Origin: Rathayibacter sp. VKM Ac-2754 | GTDB taxonomy: Bacteria > Actinomycetota > Actinomycetes > Actinomycetales > Microbacteriaceae | NCBI RefSeq assembly: GCF_009807095.1 | Contig: NZ_WUCC01000016.1 | Span: 1 to 40,342, forward strand | Reading direction: 5' to 3' | Length of the DNA stretch: 40,342 nt | Shown here: in pieces, positions 15,928 to 22,722 of the stretch | How positions within the stretch are numbered: the stretch's first letter is position 1 | Layout: the number at the start of each line of letters is the position of its first letter | Program-made: the position numbers and the translations under genes | Notes under the pieces: generated by a model | The model's database searches: none | The model's input: only the letters and a program-made list of their open reading frames with translations | Told to the model about the DNA's origin: nothing

Positions 15928-16326
15928 GTGGACCGCATGGAGCTCGCGACGACACTGCACGCCCTGGCCAGGACATCCCTCTCGGATGCGGTGACCCGCG
16001 CCGTCAACCGGGGCGACCTGAAGGTCGCGCCGCTGCCGGTGCGTGCCGTCGCGGTCACGCCGACCCGCCGGGGCTCCCGTCGACGGACCGACGACGACAC
16101 GGTCCAGACCGCCGGCGTCAACGCCTGGGCTCTCGACGACGCGACCGCCGTCGCCCTCGCGCGCGGCGGGATCCTGATCAAGGACGCCGCCGACGGCGTG
16201 TTCGTCTCACCGACCGTGGCCGAGCTCGCCGAGGCGCGCGACGAGCGGGAGCTGGCCGGCTACCTCGCGGACGCCGAGGAGCTCATCGCCGTCGTCCTCG
16301 GGCACTCCGGATCCTCGAGCAGGTGA
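15928..16326 (+). CDS. Conserved-looking hypothetical protein
   Basis: 132 residues, not recognised. Sequence shows a helical start (MELATTLHALARTSLSDAVTRAV), a basic middle around residues 45-55 (TRRGSRRRTDD) and an acidic, helical C-terminal half (ELAEARDERELAGYLADAEE). There is no signal peptide or membrane helix. The GTG at 15928 is preceded by cggagg 7 nt upstream, which decides the start over the ATG at 15937 and over the longer upstream frame. Third-position GC is high, as in real genes here. TACTCT at 15808-15813 could be its -10. It lies 68 bp before the Lon-domain gene in the same direction and may be co-transcribed. Confidence 0.65.
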   Translation: MDRMELATTLHALARTSLSDAVTRAVNRGDLKVAPLPVRAVAVTPTRRGSRRRTDDDTVQTAGVNAWALDDATAVALARGGILIKDAADGVFVSPTVAELAEARDERELAGYLADAEELIAVVLGHSGSSSR

Positions 16327-16394
16327 GCGCTAGCACGTCCGTGGCCCCGACGCCCGTACTGGCCGCCCGGAGCCGGACGTGATTGCCTGAACAC

Positions 16395-17006
16395 GTGCCT
16401 GATCTCCCGATGTTCCCGCTCGGCTCCGTGCTCCTGCCGCACATGCCGCTCCCGCTCCGGCTGTTCGAGCCGCGGTACCTGCGGATGCTCGGCGACGTCC
16501 TCGAGGATGACAGCCCCTCCTTCGGCGTGGTCCTCATCGAGCGCGGGCAGGAGGTCGGCGGCGGCGATCAGCGCTTCCCCGTCGGCACCGTCGCGCGCAT
16601 CCTGAACATCGACGGCGAGGAGGCGTTCGTGACGCTGGACTCGGTGGGGGAGGACCGCTTCGAGGTCGTCCGCTGGTACGACGACGATCCGTACCCCAAG
16701 GCCGAGGTGCGGCCCCTGGCTCCGCTCGAGTGGGACTCGAGCCTCGATGCGACGCTGCGGGAGACGGAGTCGGCGGTCCGCACGGCCCTCGCGGTCGCGA
16801 GCGAGTTCGTCGAGCAGCGCTACGGCGCCGTCGTCGAGCTCGCCGAGGATCCGGCGGCGCACGCCTGGCAGCTCGCGGGAGTGGCTCCGGTCACCGAGAT
16901 CGACCGCCTGACGTTCCTCCGCAGCGCGTCGATGGCGGACCTGCTCGAGGCGGTCCGCGCGCGCTCGGCCGAGGCGACGGAGTCGTTCAGGGCCGGCTGG
17001 GCCTGA
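16395..17006 (+). CDS. LON peptidase substrate-binding domain protein
   Basis: 203 residues consisting of the N-terminal (substrate-recognition) domain of Lon protease without the ATPase or protease parts. It begins PDLPMFPLGSVLLPHMPLPL and LRLFEPRYLRML, both hallmarks of this domain, and ends in a helical bundle (about 120-203). Such stand-alone proteins are common in Actinobacteria; their role is not established. The start is uncertain: GTG 16395 fits the family N-terminus, TTG 16383 is the other in-frame option, and neither has a clear ribosome site. It is convergent with the gene ending at 17010, leaving 3 nt between the two stops. Confidence 0.85.
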   Translation: MPDLPMFPLGSVLLPHMPLPLRLFEPRYLRMLGDVLEDDSPSFGVVLIERGQEVGGGDQRFPVGTVARILNIDGEEAFVTLDSVGEDRFEVVRWYDDDPYPKAEVRPLAPLEWDSSLDATLRETESAVRTALAVASEFVEQRYGAVVELAEDPAAHAWQLAGVAPVTEIDRLTFLRSASMADLLEAVRARSAEATESFRAGWA

Positions 17007-17009
17007 CGC

Positions 17010-17642
17010 TCACTCCTCGAGCGCGACTCCGCGCTCCTCGGCGAGGCGCACGAGATCGTCGACGATGACGAGCGCCATCCGCACGGAGCGGTCGCGGCGG
17101 TAGTCCTCGGCGTTCGCATCTATCCTCGGCGCCCGGTCGAGCGTCTCCTCGATCGACTGCGCCAGCTCGCGCCACGCGTCCTGGCGGGCGTCGTCGACGA
17201 GGGCCGCCAGGTACTGCTCGTCCCGGGCGCGCTCGCGCAGGGCGTCCGCGACGGCGAGGGACAGCTTCTCGCGGTGGTCGAGGTTGTCGACGTCGGCCGA
17301 CCGGTAGTCGTGCACGTGATCGGAGCGACCCTCGACGTAGGTGACATCGACGGCGATCGAGCGCACGCGCCGTGCCGCCGCCTCCGACTCGCCGGCGAGC
17401 TTCTCGAGCTCTCCCGCGGCGACGACCGAGTAGTGGCCGACGTCGAAGGGCACGTCGGCGGTGAGTCCGTCCATCAGGATCCGGTTCTTCACGGCCATCC
17501 TGCTCGCGTACTGCGCGAGCATCAGGCCCTCCTCCGCGGCCTCCTCGACCGAGACGGGGTCGCGCACAGGGTTGTCATCGGGGTCGAACGGCTCCATCTT
17601 GAACCTGCGTCGACGGCGGAACCACACGCGCGTCACCTGCAT
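17010..17642 (-). CDS. Hypothetical charged helical protein
   Basis: 210 residues, family not recognised with confidence. The N-terminus is basic (VWFRRRRRF, 6-14), then an acidic helix-rich body. Segments such as EEGLMLAQYASRMAVKNRIL, HYSVVAAGELEKLAGE and DDARQDAWRELAQSIEETLD look helical. A motif with DVTYVEGRSDHVHDYRS lies near the middle. There is no membrane segment. Start ATG 17642 keeps the basic tail; ATG 17597 (195 residues) has gcaggt upstream and is a fair alternative. It is divergent from the GT2 gene. Nothing in the context suggests a function. Confidence 0.65.
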   Translation of the reverse strand: MQVTRVWFRRRRRFKMEPFDPDDNPVRDPVSVEEAAEEGLMLAQYASRMAVKNRILMDGLTADVPFDVGHYSVVAAGELEKLAGESEAAARRVRSIAVDVTYVEGRSDHVHDYRSADVDNLDHREKLSLAVADALRERARDEQYLAALVDDARQDAWRELAQSIEETLDRAPRIDANAEDYRRDRSVRMALVIVDDLVRLAEERGVALEE

Positions 17643-17859
17643 CCCGATACCGGCCCCGACCGCCGGAGCACCTCTTCGAGAGTACCCGTCGGGCGGGGGC
17701 CGCGGGCGGAGGTTTGCGCGTCGGCTGCCGCGGTGACGACCGCCTGAAGCGGACCGGCTCGCCCCGATCGCCGTCGATACGGCCCTCGGCCGCCGACCGT
17801 GACCGGTCGGACCGCGTGGCGGATCCTCCGCGGGACCCCTGATCGCGTTGACTGGGGGG

Positions 17860-18633
17860 ATGGACCACCGGCGCATCTCGGTCGTCGTCCCCGTCAAGGA
17901 TGACGCCCGGCATCTCGAGCGACTGCTCGCCCTCCTAAGCGAGCAGACGCTCGCCCCCTTCGAGGTCGTCGTCGTCGACGACTGCAGCACCGACGACAGC
18001 GCCGAGGTCGCTCGCGCGGCCGGTGCCCGGGTGGTGGTGCACGACGGCGCGGGGATCCCGGCGAGCACGGCGCACGGCTTCGACGTCGCCCGCGGGGCGG
18101 TGCTCGCCCGGCTCGACGCCGACTCGCAGCCGGGACCCGACTGGATCGCGCGCCTCGCCGGGCACTTCGCCGATCCCGCGGTGGGCGCGGTGACCGGCCC
18201 GGGTCGCTTCGTCGAGCTCGGACCGGTGGCGCGGACCGCGGCCCGCCTGGTCTACATGGACGCGTACTTCGCCCTGATGGGCTCGGCCCTGGCCAACTGG
18301 CCGCTGTTCGGCTCGAACTGCGCGATCCGCCGCTCGGCGTGGGAGGAGATCGCAGGCGAGATGCACCGCCACGACCCGTACGTCCACGACGATGTCGAGA
18401 TCAGCGTGCACCTCGGTCTGCGGCACCGGATCGTGCTCGACCGGCACCTGGTGGTCGGCATCTCGGCCCGGCCCTTCGGGGCGCCGGTCGACATGCTCCG
18501 GCGCCTGGATCGGGCACTGCACACTCTGCGGACCCACCGCGGGCTCGGGGCGCCGGTGCTGCGCTGGACGCACCTGGTGCGCCGGAACCGGATCGAGCGG
18601 CTGCGCGCCCTCGCGGCGTCGCGGCGCGGCTAG
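17860..18633 (+). CDS. Glycosyltransferase family 2
   Basis: Transfers a sugar from a nucleotide donor with inversion. 257 residues with the GT-A fold: ISVVVPVKDD (6-15), VVVDDCSTDD with D40-D41 binding the nucleotide, the metal motif DAD at 86-88, and the acidic pair HDDVE with D177-D178 as the probable catalytic base. There is one hydrophobic stretch (about 131-150, VYMDAYFALMGSALANWPLF) but no C-terminal membrane helices, so the protein is probably soluble or peripheral. The ATG at 17860 directly follows a run of six G; TTG 17848 is an alternative. The stop shares the tetramer CTAG with the stop of the convergent exporter gene. Confidence 0.85.
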   Translation: MDHRRISVVVPVKDDARHLERLLALLSEQTLAPFEVVVVDDCSTDDSAEVARAAGARVVVHDGAGIPASTAHGFDVARGAVLARLDADSQPGPDWIARLAGHFADPAVGAVTGPGRFVELGPVARTAARLVYMDAYFALMGSALANWPLFGSNCAIRRSAWEEIAGEMHRHDPYVHDDVEISVHLGLRHRIVLDRHLVVGISARPFGAPVDMLRRLDRALHTLRTHRGLGAPVLRWTHLVRRNRIERLRALAASRRG

Positions 18634-20039
18634 GCGACCGGCCGCTCCTCCTTCGGCATGGCCCATACCGCGGCGAGCATTCTCAGCGCGAGGACGGTCA
18701 GGGCGATGCAGACCGATCGGGTGCCCGCCGCGAGATCGGCTGCAGCGGGAGTGCCGTCTCCGGTGGCGGCGTTGACGATCGCGCCGAAGACGGCGACCGC
18801 GACCGCACTGCCGATGTTGCGGGCGAAGAAGTTGGTCGACGAGACGACGCCGCGCTCGTTCCACTCGACGCTCGCCTGCGCGCGGATGAGCGTCGGAGTC
18901 GCGACGAGGCCCATCCCCGCGCCGATGATCACGCAGAAGCCCGCGATCTCCCACAGCGACGAGGACTGCCCGAGCAGGATGGTCAGCCCCGTTCCGATCA
19001 CCACCAGCGTCGCGCCGATGAATCCCGTGGTGCGGAACCCGATCCGGAGGTAGAGCCTGCCGGAGAGACTCGCGGCGACGGGCCAGCCCAGCGTCATCGC
19101 AGCGACCGCGAATCCCGCGCCGAGCGCCGAGCTGCCGAGGACGCCCTGGGCGAAGGTCGGGAAGTAGGACGTGACGCCGAGCGTGATCGCACCGACGGTG
19201 ACCGACACGAGGCTCGTCGAGATCAGGACCCGCCGCGTGAGCACCCAGAGCGGCAGGACCGGGGCCGCCGCCCGCCGCTCGATGGCGACGAACGCCGCGA
19301 ACGCGAGCGCCGAGAGCACGAAGACGCCGATGCCGGCGGGGGATAGCCACGGCCAGGCGCTGCCTCCCTCGAGCAGCCCGAGGATCAGCAGGGCCGTGCC
19401 GATCGCGAGGACGGCGGCACCCGGAAGATCGATCGGCTGACGCTCGCCGCGGGTCGTCTCGCGGAAGTTGCGGACGAGCAGGAACGCCGCGAGCAGGCAG
19501 AGCGGGATGTTGACGAGGAAGATCCCGCGCCAGGCGCCGAGGTCGGAGAGCACGCCGCCGAGGGTCGGGCCGACGACGGAGGAGATGCCCCAGACGCTCG
19601 CCAGGTAGCCCTGGGTCTTGGCGCGCTCGGCGACCGTGTAGATGTCCCCTGCGATCGTGATGCCCATCGGCTGGATCGCTCCGGCTCCGAGGCCCTGGAG
19701 AGCGCGGAACGCGATCAGCGCGGGCATGCTCCAGGCGAGACCGCATAGGAGCGACCCGAGCAGGAACAGGCCGATCCCGATGAGCATGATCGGCTTGCGC
19801 CCGACGACGTCCGCGAGCTTGCCGTAGAGCGGGACCGAGACGGCCTGGGCGAGCAGGTAGACCGAGAACAGCCAGGGGAACTGCTCGAAGCCCCCGAGGT
19901 CCGCCACGATCGAGGGCACGGCGGTCGCGAGGATGGTGGCGTCCAGCGCGACCAGCGCGGTCGAGATCATCAGGGCGAGGAGGATCGGACCGCGTTCGGA
20001 GCGCAGTCCGACGCTGGCGCGAGTGGGGGCGTCGGTCAT
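18630..20039 (-). CDS. MFS drug exporter, DHA2 (EmrB/QacA) family
   Basis: Proton-driven exporter of drugs or other small molecules in the cytoplasmic membrane. 469 residues with about 14 transmembrane helices. Helix 1 carries LDATILATAVP (32-42) with D33, the hallmark of the family. Motif A is GKLADVVGRK (73-82) in loop 2-3, and motif C-like GPTLGGVLSDLGAWRGIFLVN follows helix 5. The ATG at 20039 is preceded by gggagga with 0 nt spacing and by TAGCGT 7 nt upstream, so a leaderless transcript is more likely than the GTG at 20048. It is divergent from a 35-residue membrane protein. The substrate is unknown. Confidence 0.92.
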   Translation of the reverse strand: MTDAPTRASVGLRSERGPILLALMISTALVALDATILATAVPSIVADLGGFEQFPWLFSVYLLAQAVSVPLYGKLADVVGRKPIMLIGIGLFLLGSLLCGLAWSMPALIAFRALQGLGAGAIQPMGITIAGDIYTVAERAKTQGYLASVWGISSVVGPTLGGVLSDLGAWRGIFLVNIPLCLLAAFLLVRNFRETTRGERQPIDLPGAAVLAIGTALLILGLLEGGSAWPWLSPAGIGVFVLSALAFAAFVAIERRAAAPVLPLWVLTRRVLISTSLVSVTVGAITLGVTSYFPTFAQGVLGSSALGAGFAVAAMTLGWPVAASLSGRLYLRIGFRTTGFIGATLVVIGTGLTILLGQSSSLWEIAGFCVIIGAGMGLVATPTLIRAQASVEWNERGVVSSTNFFARNIGSAVAVAVFGAIVNAATGDGTPAAADLAAGTRSVCIALTVLALRMLAAVWAMPKEERPVA

Positions 20040-20046
20040 TCCTCCC

Positions 20047-20052
20047 ACGCTA
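20047..20052 (-). promoter_or_regulatory. -10 box of the MFS gene, leaderless arrangement
   Basis: On the minus strand TAGCGT is followed by GGGAGGA (7 nt) and ATG. The intervening G-rich stretch looks like a ribosome site but touches the start codon, too close to work as one. Confidence 0.5.
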
Positions 20053-20093
20053 TTGCAGAGCCGGGGTATGGAATGAGGGCTCGACGGGCTCGG

Positions 20094-20099
20094 TAGACT
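20094..20099 (+). promoter_or_regulatory. -10 box of the 35-residue ORF, leaderless arrangement
   Basis: TAGACT is followed by 6 nt and the ATG at 20106. It lies 41 bp from the -10 of the divergent exporter gene, so the two promoters could share control. Confidence 0.5.
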
Positions 20100-20105
20100 C
20101 GTCGT

Positions 20106-20213
20106 ATGGAACTCGTCCTCTGGCTCGTCGTGGCCGCCATCGCCGGTGCCGGCATCGTCTCCGGCGTCGCCGCCCTGATCGCCATGACGAAGGCTCCCTG
20201 GTCCGACAGGTAG
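20106..20213 (+). CDS. 35-residue single-pass membrane protein
   Basis: A small gene easily missed by size cut-offs. It encodes MELVLWLVVAAIAGAG, continues with a hydrophobic Gly/Ala-rich stretch to about residue 27, and ends with the polar tail MTKAPWSDR before TAG. One transmembrane helix covers most of the protein. The codons end almost always in C or G, like real genes here. The -10 box TAGACT lies 6 nt before the ATG. I do not recognise a family. Its place opposite an exporter gene allows a role as a small partner or regulator, but this is only a guess from position. Confidence 0.6.
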   Translation: MELVLWLVVAAIAGAGIVSGVAALIAMTKAPWSDR

Positions 20214-20316
20214 GCCCGGCGCGGCAGGCGGCCCCGGCCGGCTGCGCGACCTCGGTCCGATGCACTGACCCGGTCCGCTGAGCGGCCGGCATCCATCGTC
20301 ACCGCACTCCTCCCGC

Positions 20317-20607
20317 TCACTGGTAGGCGCGCACGACGCTCCAGCACGGATCCGTCGACGCGATGACGTCGAGGACGAAGGCGCCTCCGGTCTCGAGGTC
20401 GGTGGCCTGGAAGCGCCAGCCGCCGATGCTGACCGGCGCCCCTCCGAAGGTCGGCGGGTAGCCCTCGAGCGGCGCCCACCAGTCGCTCGTGCAGGTCCAC
20501 ACCGTGGGCCGGTCCGTGACGCGGTACCGGCCGCCCCTCCACTCGAGCGCGATCGGCACGCCGTCGTCGTCGGTGGAGACCACCGCGGTCTCGTCGATCA
20601 CCGCCAT
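20317..20607 (-). CDS. DUF6504-like small protein, LexA-box linked
   Basis: 96 residues. It begins MAVIDETAVVSTDDDGVP and contains ALEWRGGRYRV, DWWAPL and GGWRFQATDLETG, a pattern I associate with DUF6504, a small beta-rich domain found in Actinobacteria beside or fused to ImuB-like Y-family polymerase proteins of the SOS mutasome. No catalytic motif is present. The ATG at 20607 has ggagg 8 nt upstream. A perfect LexA box lies 49 nt upstream of the start, between this gene and the divergent polymerase operon. No imuB or dnaE2 is in the window. The family call is from memory of the pattern, not a search. Confidence 0.7.
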   Translation of the reverse strand: MAVIDETAVVSTDDDGVPIALEWRGGRYRVTDRPTVWTCTSDWWAPLEGYPPTFGGAPVSIGGWRFQATDLETGGAFVLDVIASTDPCWSVVRAYQ

Positions 20608-20647
20608 CGACGGCCTCCGTTCGCCTCTGCACGACCCGCCGTGACGG

Positions 20648-20677
20648 TTGGTCGTTCGAACATCTGTTCGATAGTCT
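20648..20677 (+). promoter_or_regulatory. SOS promoter with LexA box
   Basis: The LexA box TCGAACATCTGTTCGA at 20656-20671 is a perfect match to the actinobacterial consensus TCGAAC-N4-GTTCGA. It fills the spacer between a -35 TTGGTC (20648-20653) and a -10 TAGTCT (20672-20677), 18 nt apart, so bound LexA would block the plus-strand promoter directly. It probably also covers the divergent DUF6504 promoter, for which I see no clear -10. Confidence 0.88.
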
Positions 20678-20739
20678 GCGAGTGTACGCCGCGGCGCCCG
20701 TGCTCGCCACGGCCGCGGATCGACCGGGCAGGAGGCGCG

Positions 20740-21033
20740 ATGATCGAGTGGAGTCCCCTCCAGATGCTGCGCAGCAGCGGGCCCGACGAGTGGGTCATGG
20801 TCGACGCGATGCGCACGGGCCGGATCGGTCTCGTCCGCAGGATCGAGACGGGCCCGTACCGCGAGACCTGGTTCAGGGCGGTCACCTGGTCGGCCGATCC
20901 GAGCCGGCGCGAGCTCGTCGGCTACTCGCCGTCGATGGAGGCGATCGCCGACGCGCTCTGGAAGCGGCAGCCGCTCACCGCGCAGGAGAAGCCCTTCCCG
21001 GGCTATCCGCCGTCGACGACGACGGCACGGTGA
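20740..21033 (+). CDS. 97-residue unknown protein of the SOS operon
   Basis: Not recognised. Small soluble protein, rich in Trp, Arg and Met: MIEWSPLQMLRSSGPDEW, then VDAMRTGRIGLVRRIE, YRETWFRAVTW, and a C-terminal helix MEAIADALWKRQPLTAQEK. The alternating strands and single helix resemble small accessory or DNA-contacting proteins, but there is no named motif. ATG 20740 has ggaggcgcg upstream. It is the first gene after the LexA-box promoter, and its stop lies 47 nt before the polymerase start at 21081, or overlaps it if the polymerase begins at GTG 21030. It is therefore expected to be induced by DNA damage together with the polymerase. Confidence 0.7.
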   Translation: MIEWSPLQMLRSSGPDEWVMVDAMRTGRIGLVRRIETGPYRETWFRAVTWSADPSRRELVGYSPSMEAIADALWKRQPLTAQEKPFPGYPPSTTTAR

Positions 21034-21080
21034 TCGCGGCGGCCGGGGTGCGGGCGCGCTCGGCGGGGGAGAATGATCGG

Positions 21081-22682
21081 ATGCTCCTCGCACTCGCCGG
21101 CGGCCCCACGGGGGAGTGGACGGTGCTCTCGGCCGACTCCGGAGAGACGGTGGCCACGGGGCGGGGTCCCCTCGAGCTCGCGTCGCTCGTGCGCGCTCGC
21201 GAGGCCGAGAGGCCGCGCTGGGTGTGGGACGACACCGCACGCTGGTACCCCGCCCTGCTCGAGGCCGGCGTGAGCGTCGCGCGCTGCCACGACCTGCGGC
21301 TGTCGCGGGCGATCCTCCGCCGTTCGGTCGCCACCGCCGGATCTGAGCTCGCGCGGTCGCCCGGCGACGCGTGGGACGGTGGCGCCGCCGTCCCCGCCGC
21401 GGGCGACACCCTGCTCGGCTTCGAGGAGGCATCGGGCGAGGAGGGGGAGCTCGATCCCCTCGAGGAGCTCGCCCGCCAGGAGGCGGCGCTCTCGCGGGCG
21501 ACGGGAGCCGGCCGGCTGCGCCTCCTGCTCGCGGCCGAGTCGGTCGGCGCCCTCATCGCGCGCGAGATCGCCGCCGCCGGTCTGCCCTGGAGCGCCGACG
21601 TCCACGACCGGGTGCTCACCGAGGCGCTCGGGCCCAGGCCGCACTTCGGCGGCCGTCCCGAACGGCTCGAGGCGCTGGCGAACCGCATCCGCGCCGAGCT
21701 CGCGGCTCCCGAGCTGAACCCCGATTCGCCGGCCGACCTGATCCGGGCGCTCCGACGCGGCGGGCTCGCCGTCGAGTCGACCCGCTCCTGGGAGCTGCAG
21801 TCGCTCGAGCACCCGGTGATCGCGCCGCTGCTCGAGTACAAGAAGCTCTCGCGCCTGCTGACGGCGAACGGCTGGGCCTGGTTGGACTCCTGGGTGCACG
21901 GCGGGCGGTTCCGCCCCGAGTACGTGGTCGGCGGCGTGGTCACCGGCCGCTGGGCGACCTCCGGCGGAGGCGCGCTGCAGCTGCCGCGCCAGATCCGCGC
22001 CGCGGTGGTCGCCGATCCCGGCTGGAAGCTGGTCGTCGCCGACGCCGCGCAGCTCGAGCCGCGCATCCTCGCGGCGATGTCCGGCGACTCCGCGATGGCG
22101 GCGGCCGGCCGCGGGCGCGACCTCTACCAGGGCATCGTCGACGCCGGGGTCGTCCCCGATCGGGCGCGGGCCAAGGTCGCGATGCTCGGCGCGATGTACG
22201 GGGCGACGAGCGGGGAGGCGGGGCGACTGCTCCCACGACTCGCCCGGGCGTACCCGCGCTCGGTCGCCCACGTCGAGGCGGCGGCGCGGGCGGGGGAGCG
22301 GGGGGAGCCGGTGTCGACCTGGCTCGGCCGCAGCTCGCCTCCGGGTGCGGCTCTCGACTCCGACGCTCCCGATGCGCGCAGCGGCCAGCGGGCCCGCGAG
22401 TGGGGCCGGTTCACCCGCAACTTCGTCGTGCAGGGCACGGCGGCCGAGTGGGCGCTCTGCTGGATGGGCGAGCTGCGGGCGCGGCTGCGCCAGGGCGACG
22501 CGCACCTCGTGTACTTCCTGCACGACGAGGTCATCGTGCACGCGCCGGCGGAGGCGGCCGACCGCGTCGCGGCGATCCTCCGCGACTCGGCGGTGCGCGC
22601 CGGCCGGGCTCTGTTCGGCGACTCGGAGGTCGACTTCCCGATCACCGTCGCCGTGGTCGACTCGTACGATCAGGCGAAGTAG
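21081..22682 (+). CDS. Family A DNA polymerase (PolA paralogue without 5'-nuclease)
   Basis: Template-directed DNA synthesis. 533 residues, much shorter than PolA because the 5'-nuclease domain is absent and the exonuclease-like N-terminal part (about 1-170) shows no clear DEDD residues. All three polymerase motifs are present: motif A VVADAAQLEPRIL with D321, motif B with K365 and Y373-G374 (KVAMLGAMYG), and motif C HDE at 481-483. Annotation pipelines often name this group bifunctional 3'-5' exonuclease/DNA polymerase. ATG 21081 has gggggaga upstream; GTG 21030 overlaps the previous stop as GTGA and is possible. Control by LexA suggests a role in damage repair or tolerance. A short hairpin follows the gene. 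Confidence 0.88.
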   Translation: MLLALAGGPTGEWTVLSADSGETVATGRGPLELASLVRAREAERPRWVWDDTARWYPALLEAGVSVARCHDLRLSRAILRRSVATAGSELARSPGDAWDGGAAVPAAGDTLLGFEEASGEEGELDPLEELARQEAALSRATGAGRLRLLLAAESVGALIAREIAAAGLPWSADVHDRVLTEALGPRPHFGGRPERLEALANRIRAELAAPELNPDSPADLIRALRRGGLAVESTRSWELQSLEHPVIAPLLEYKKLSRLLTANGWAWLDSWVHGGRFRPEYVVGGVVTGRWATSGGGALQLPRQIRAAVVADPGWKLVVADAAQLEPRILAAMSGDSAMAAAGRGRDLYQGIVDAGVVPDRARAKVAMLGAMYGATSGEAGRLLPRLARAYPRSVAHVEAAARAGERGEPVSTWLGRSSPPGAALDSDAPDARSGQRAREWGRFTRNFVVQGTAAEWALCWMGELRARLRQGDAHLVYFLHDEVIVHAPAEAADRVAAILRDSAVRAGRALFGDSEVDFPITVAVVDSYDQAK

Positions 22683-22698
22683 GCGGCCCGCGTCCGGA

Positions 22699-22717
22699 TG
22701 ACCCGCGGGACGGGTCA
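22699..22717. terminator. Short hairpin between convergent genes
   Basis: TGACCCG (22699-22705) pairs with CGGGTCA (22711-22717) around a 5-nt loop. It lies between the polymerase stop (22682) and the end of the transglycosylase gene (22723). There is no T-tract. A bidirectional terminator is plausible. Confidence 0.4.
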
Positions 22718-22722
22718 GCGGA

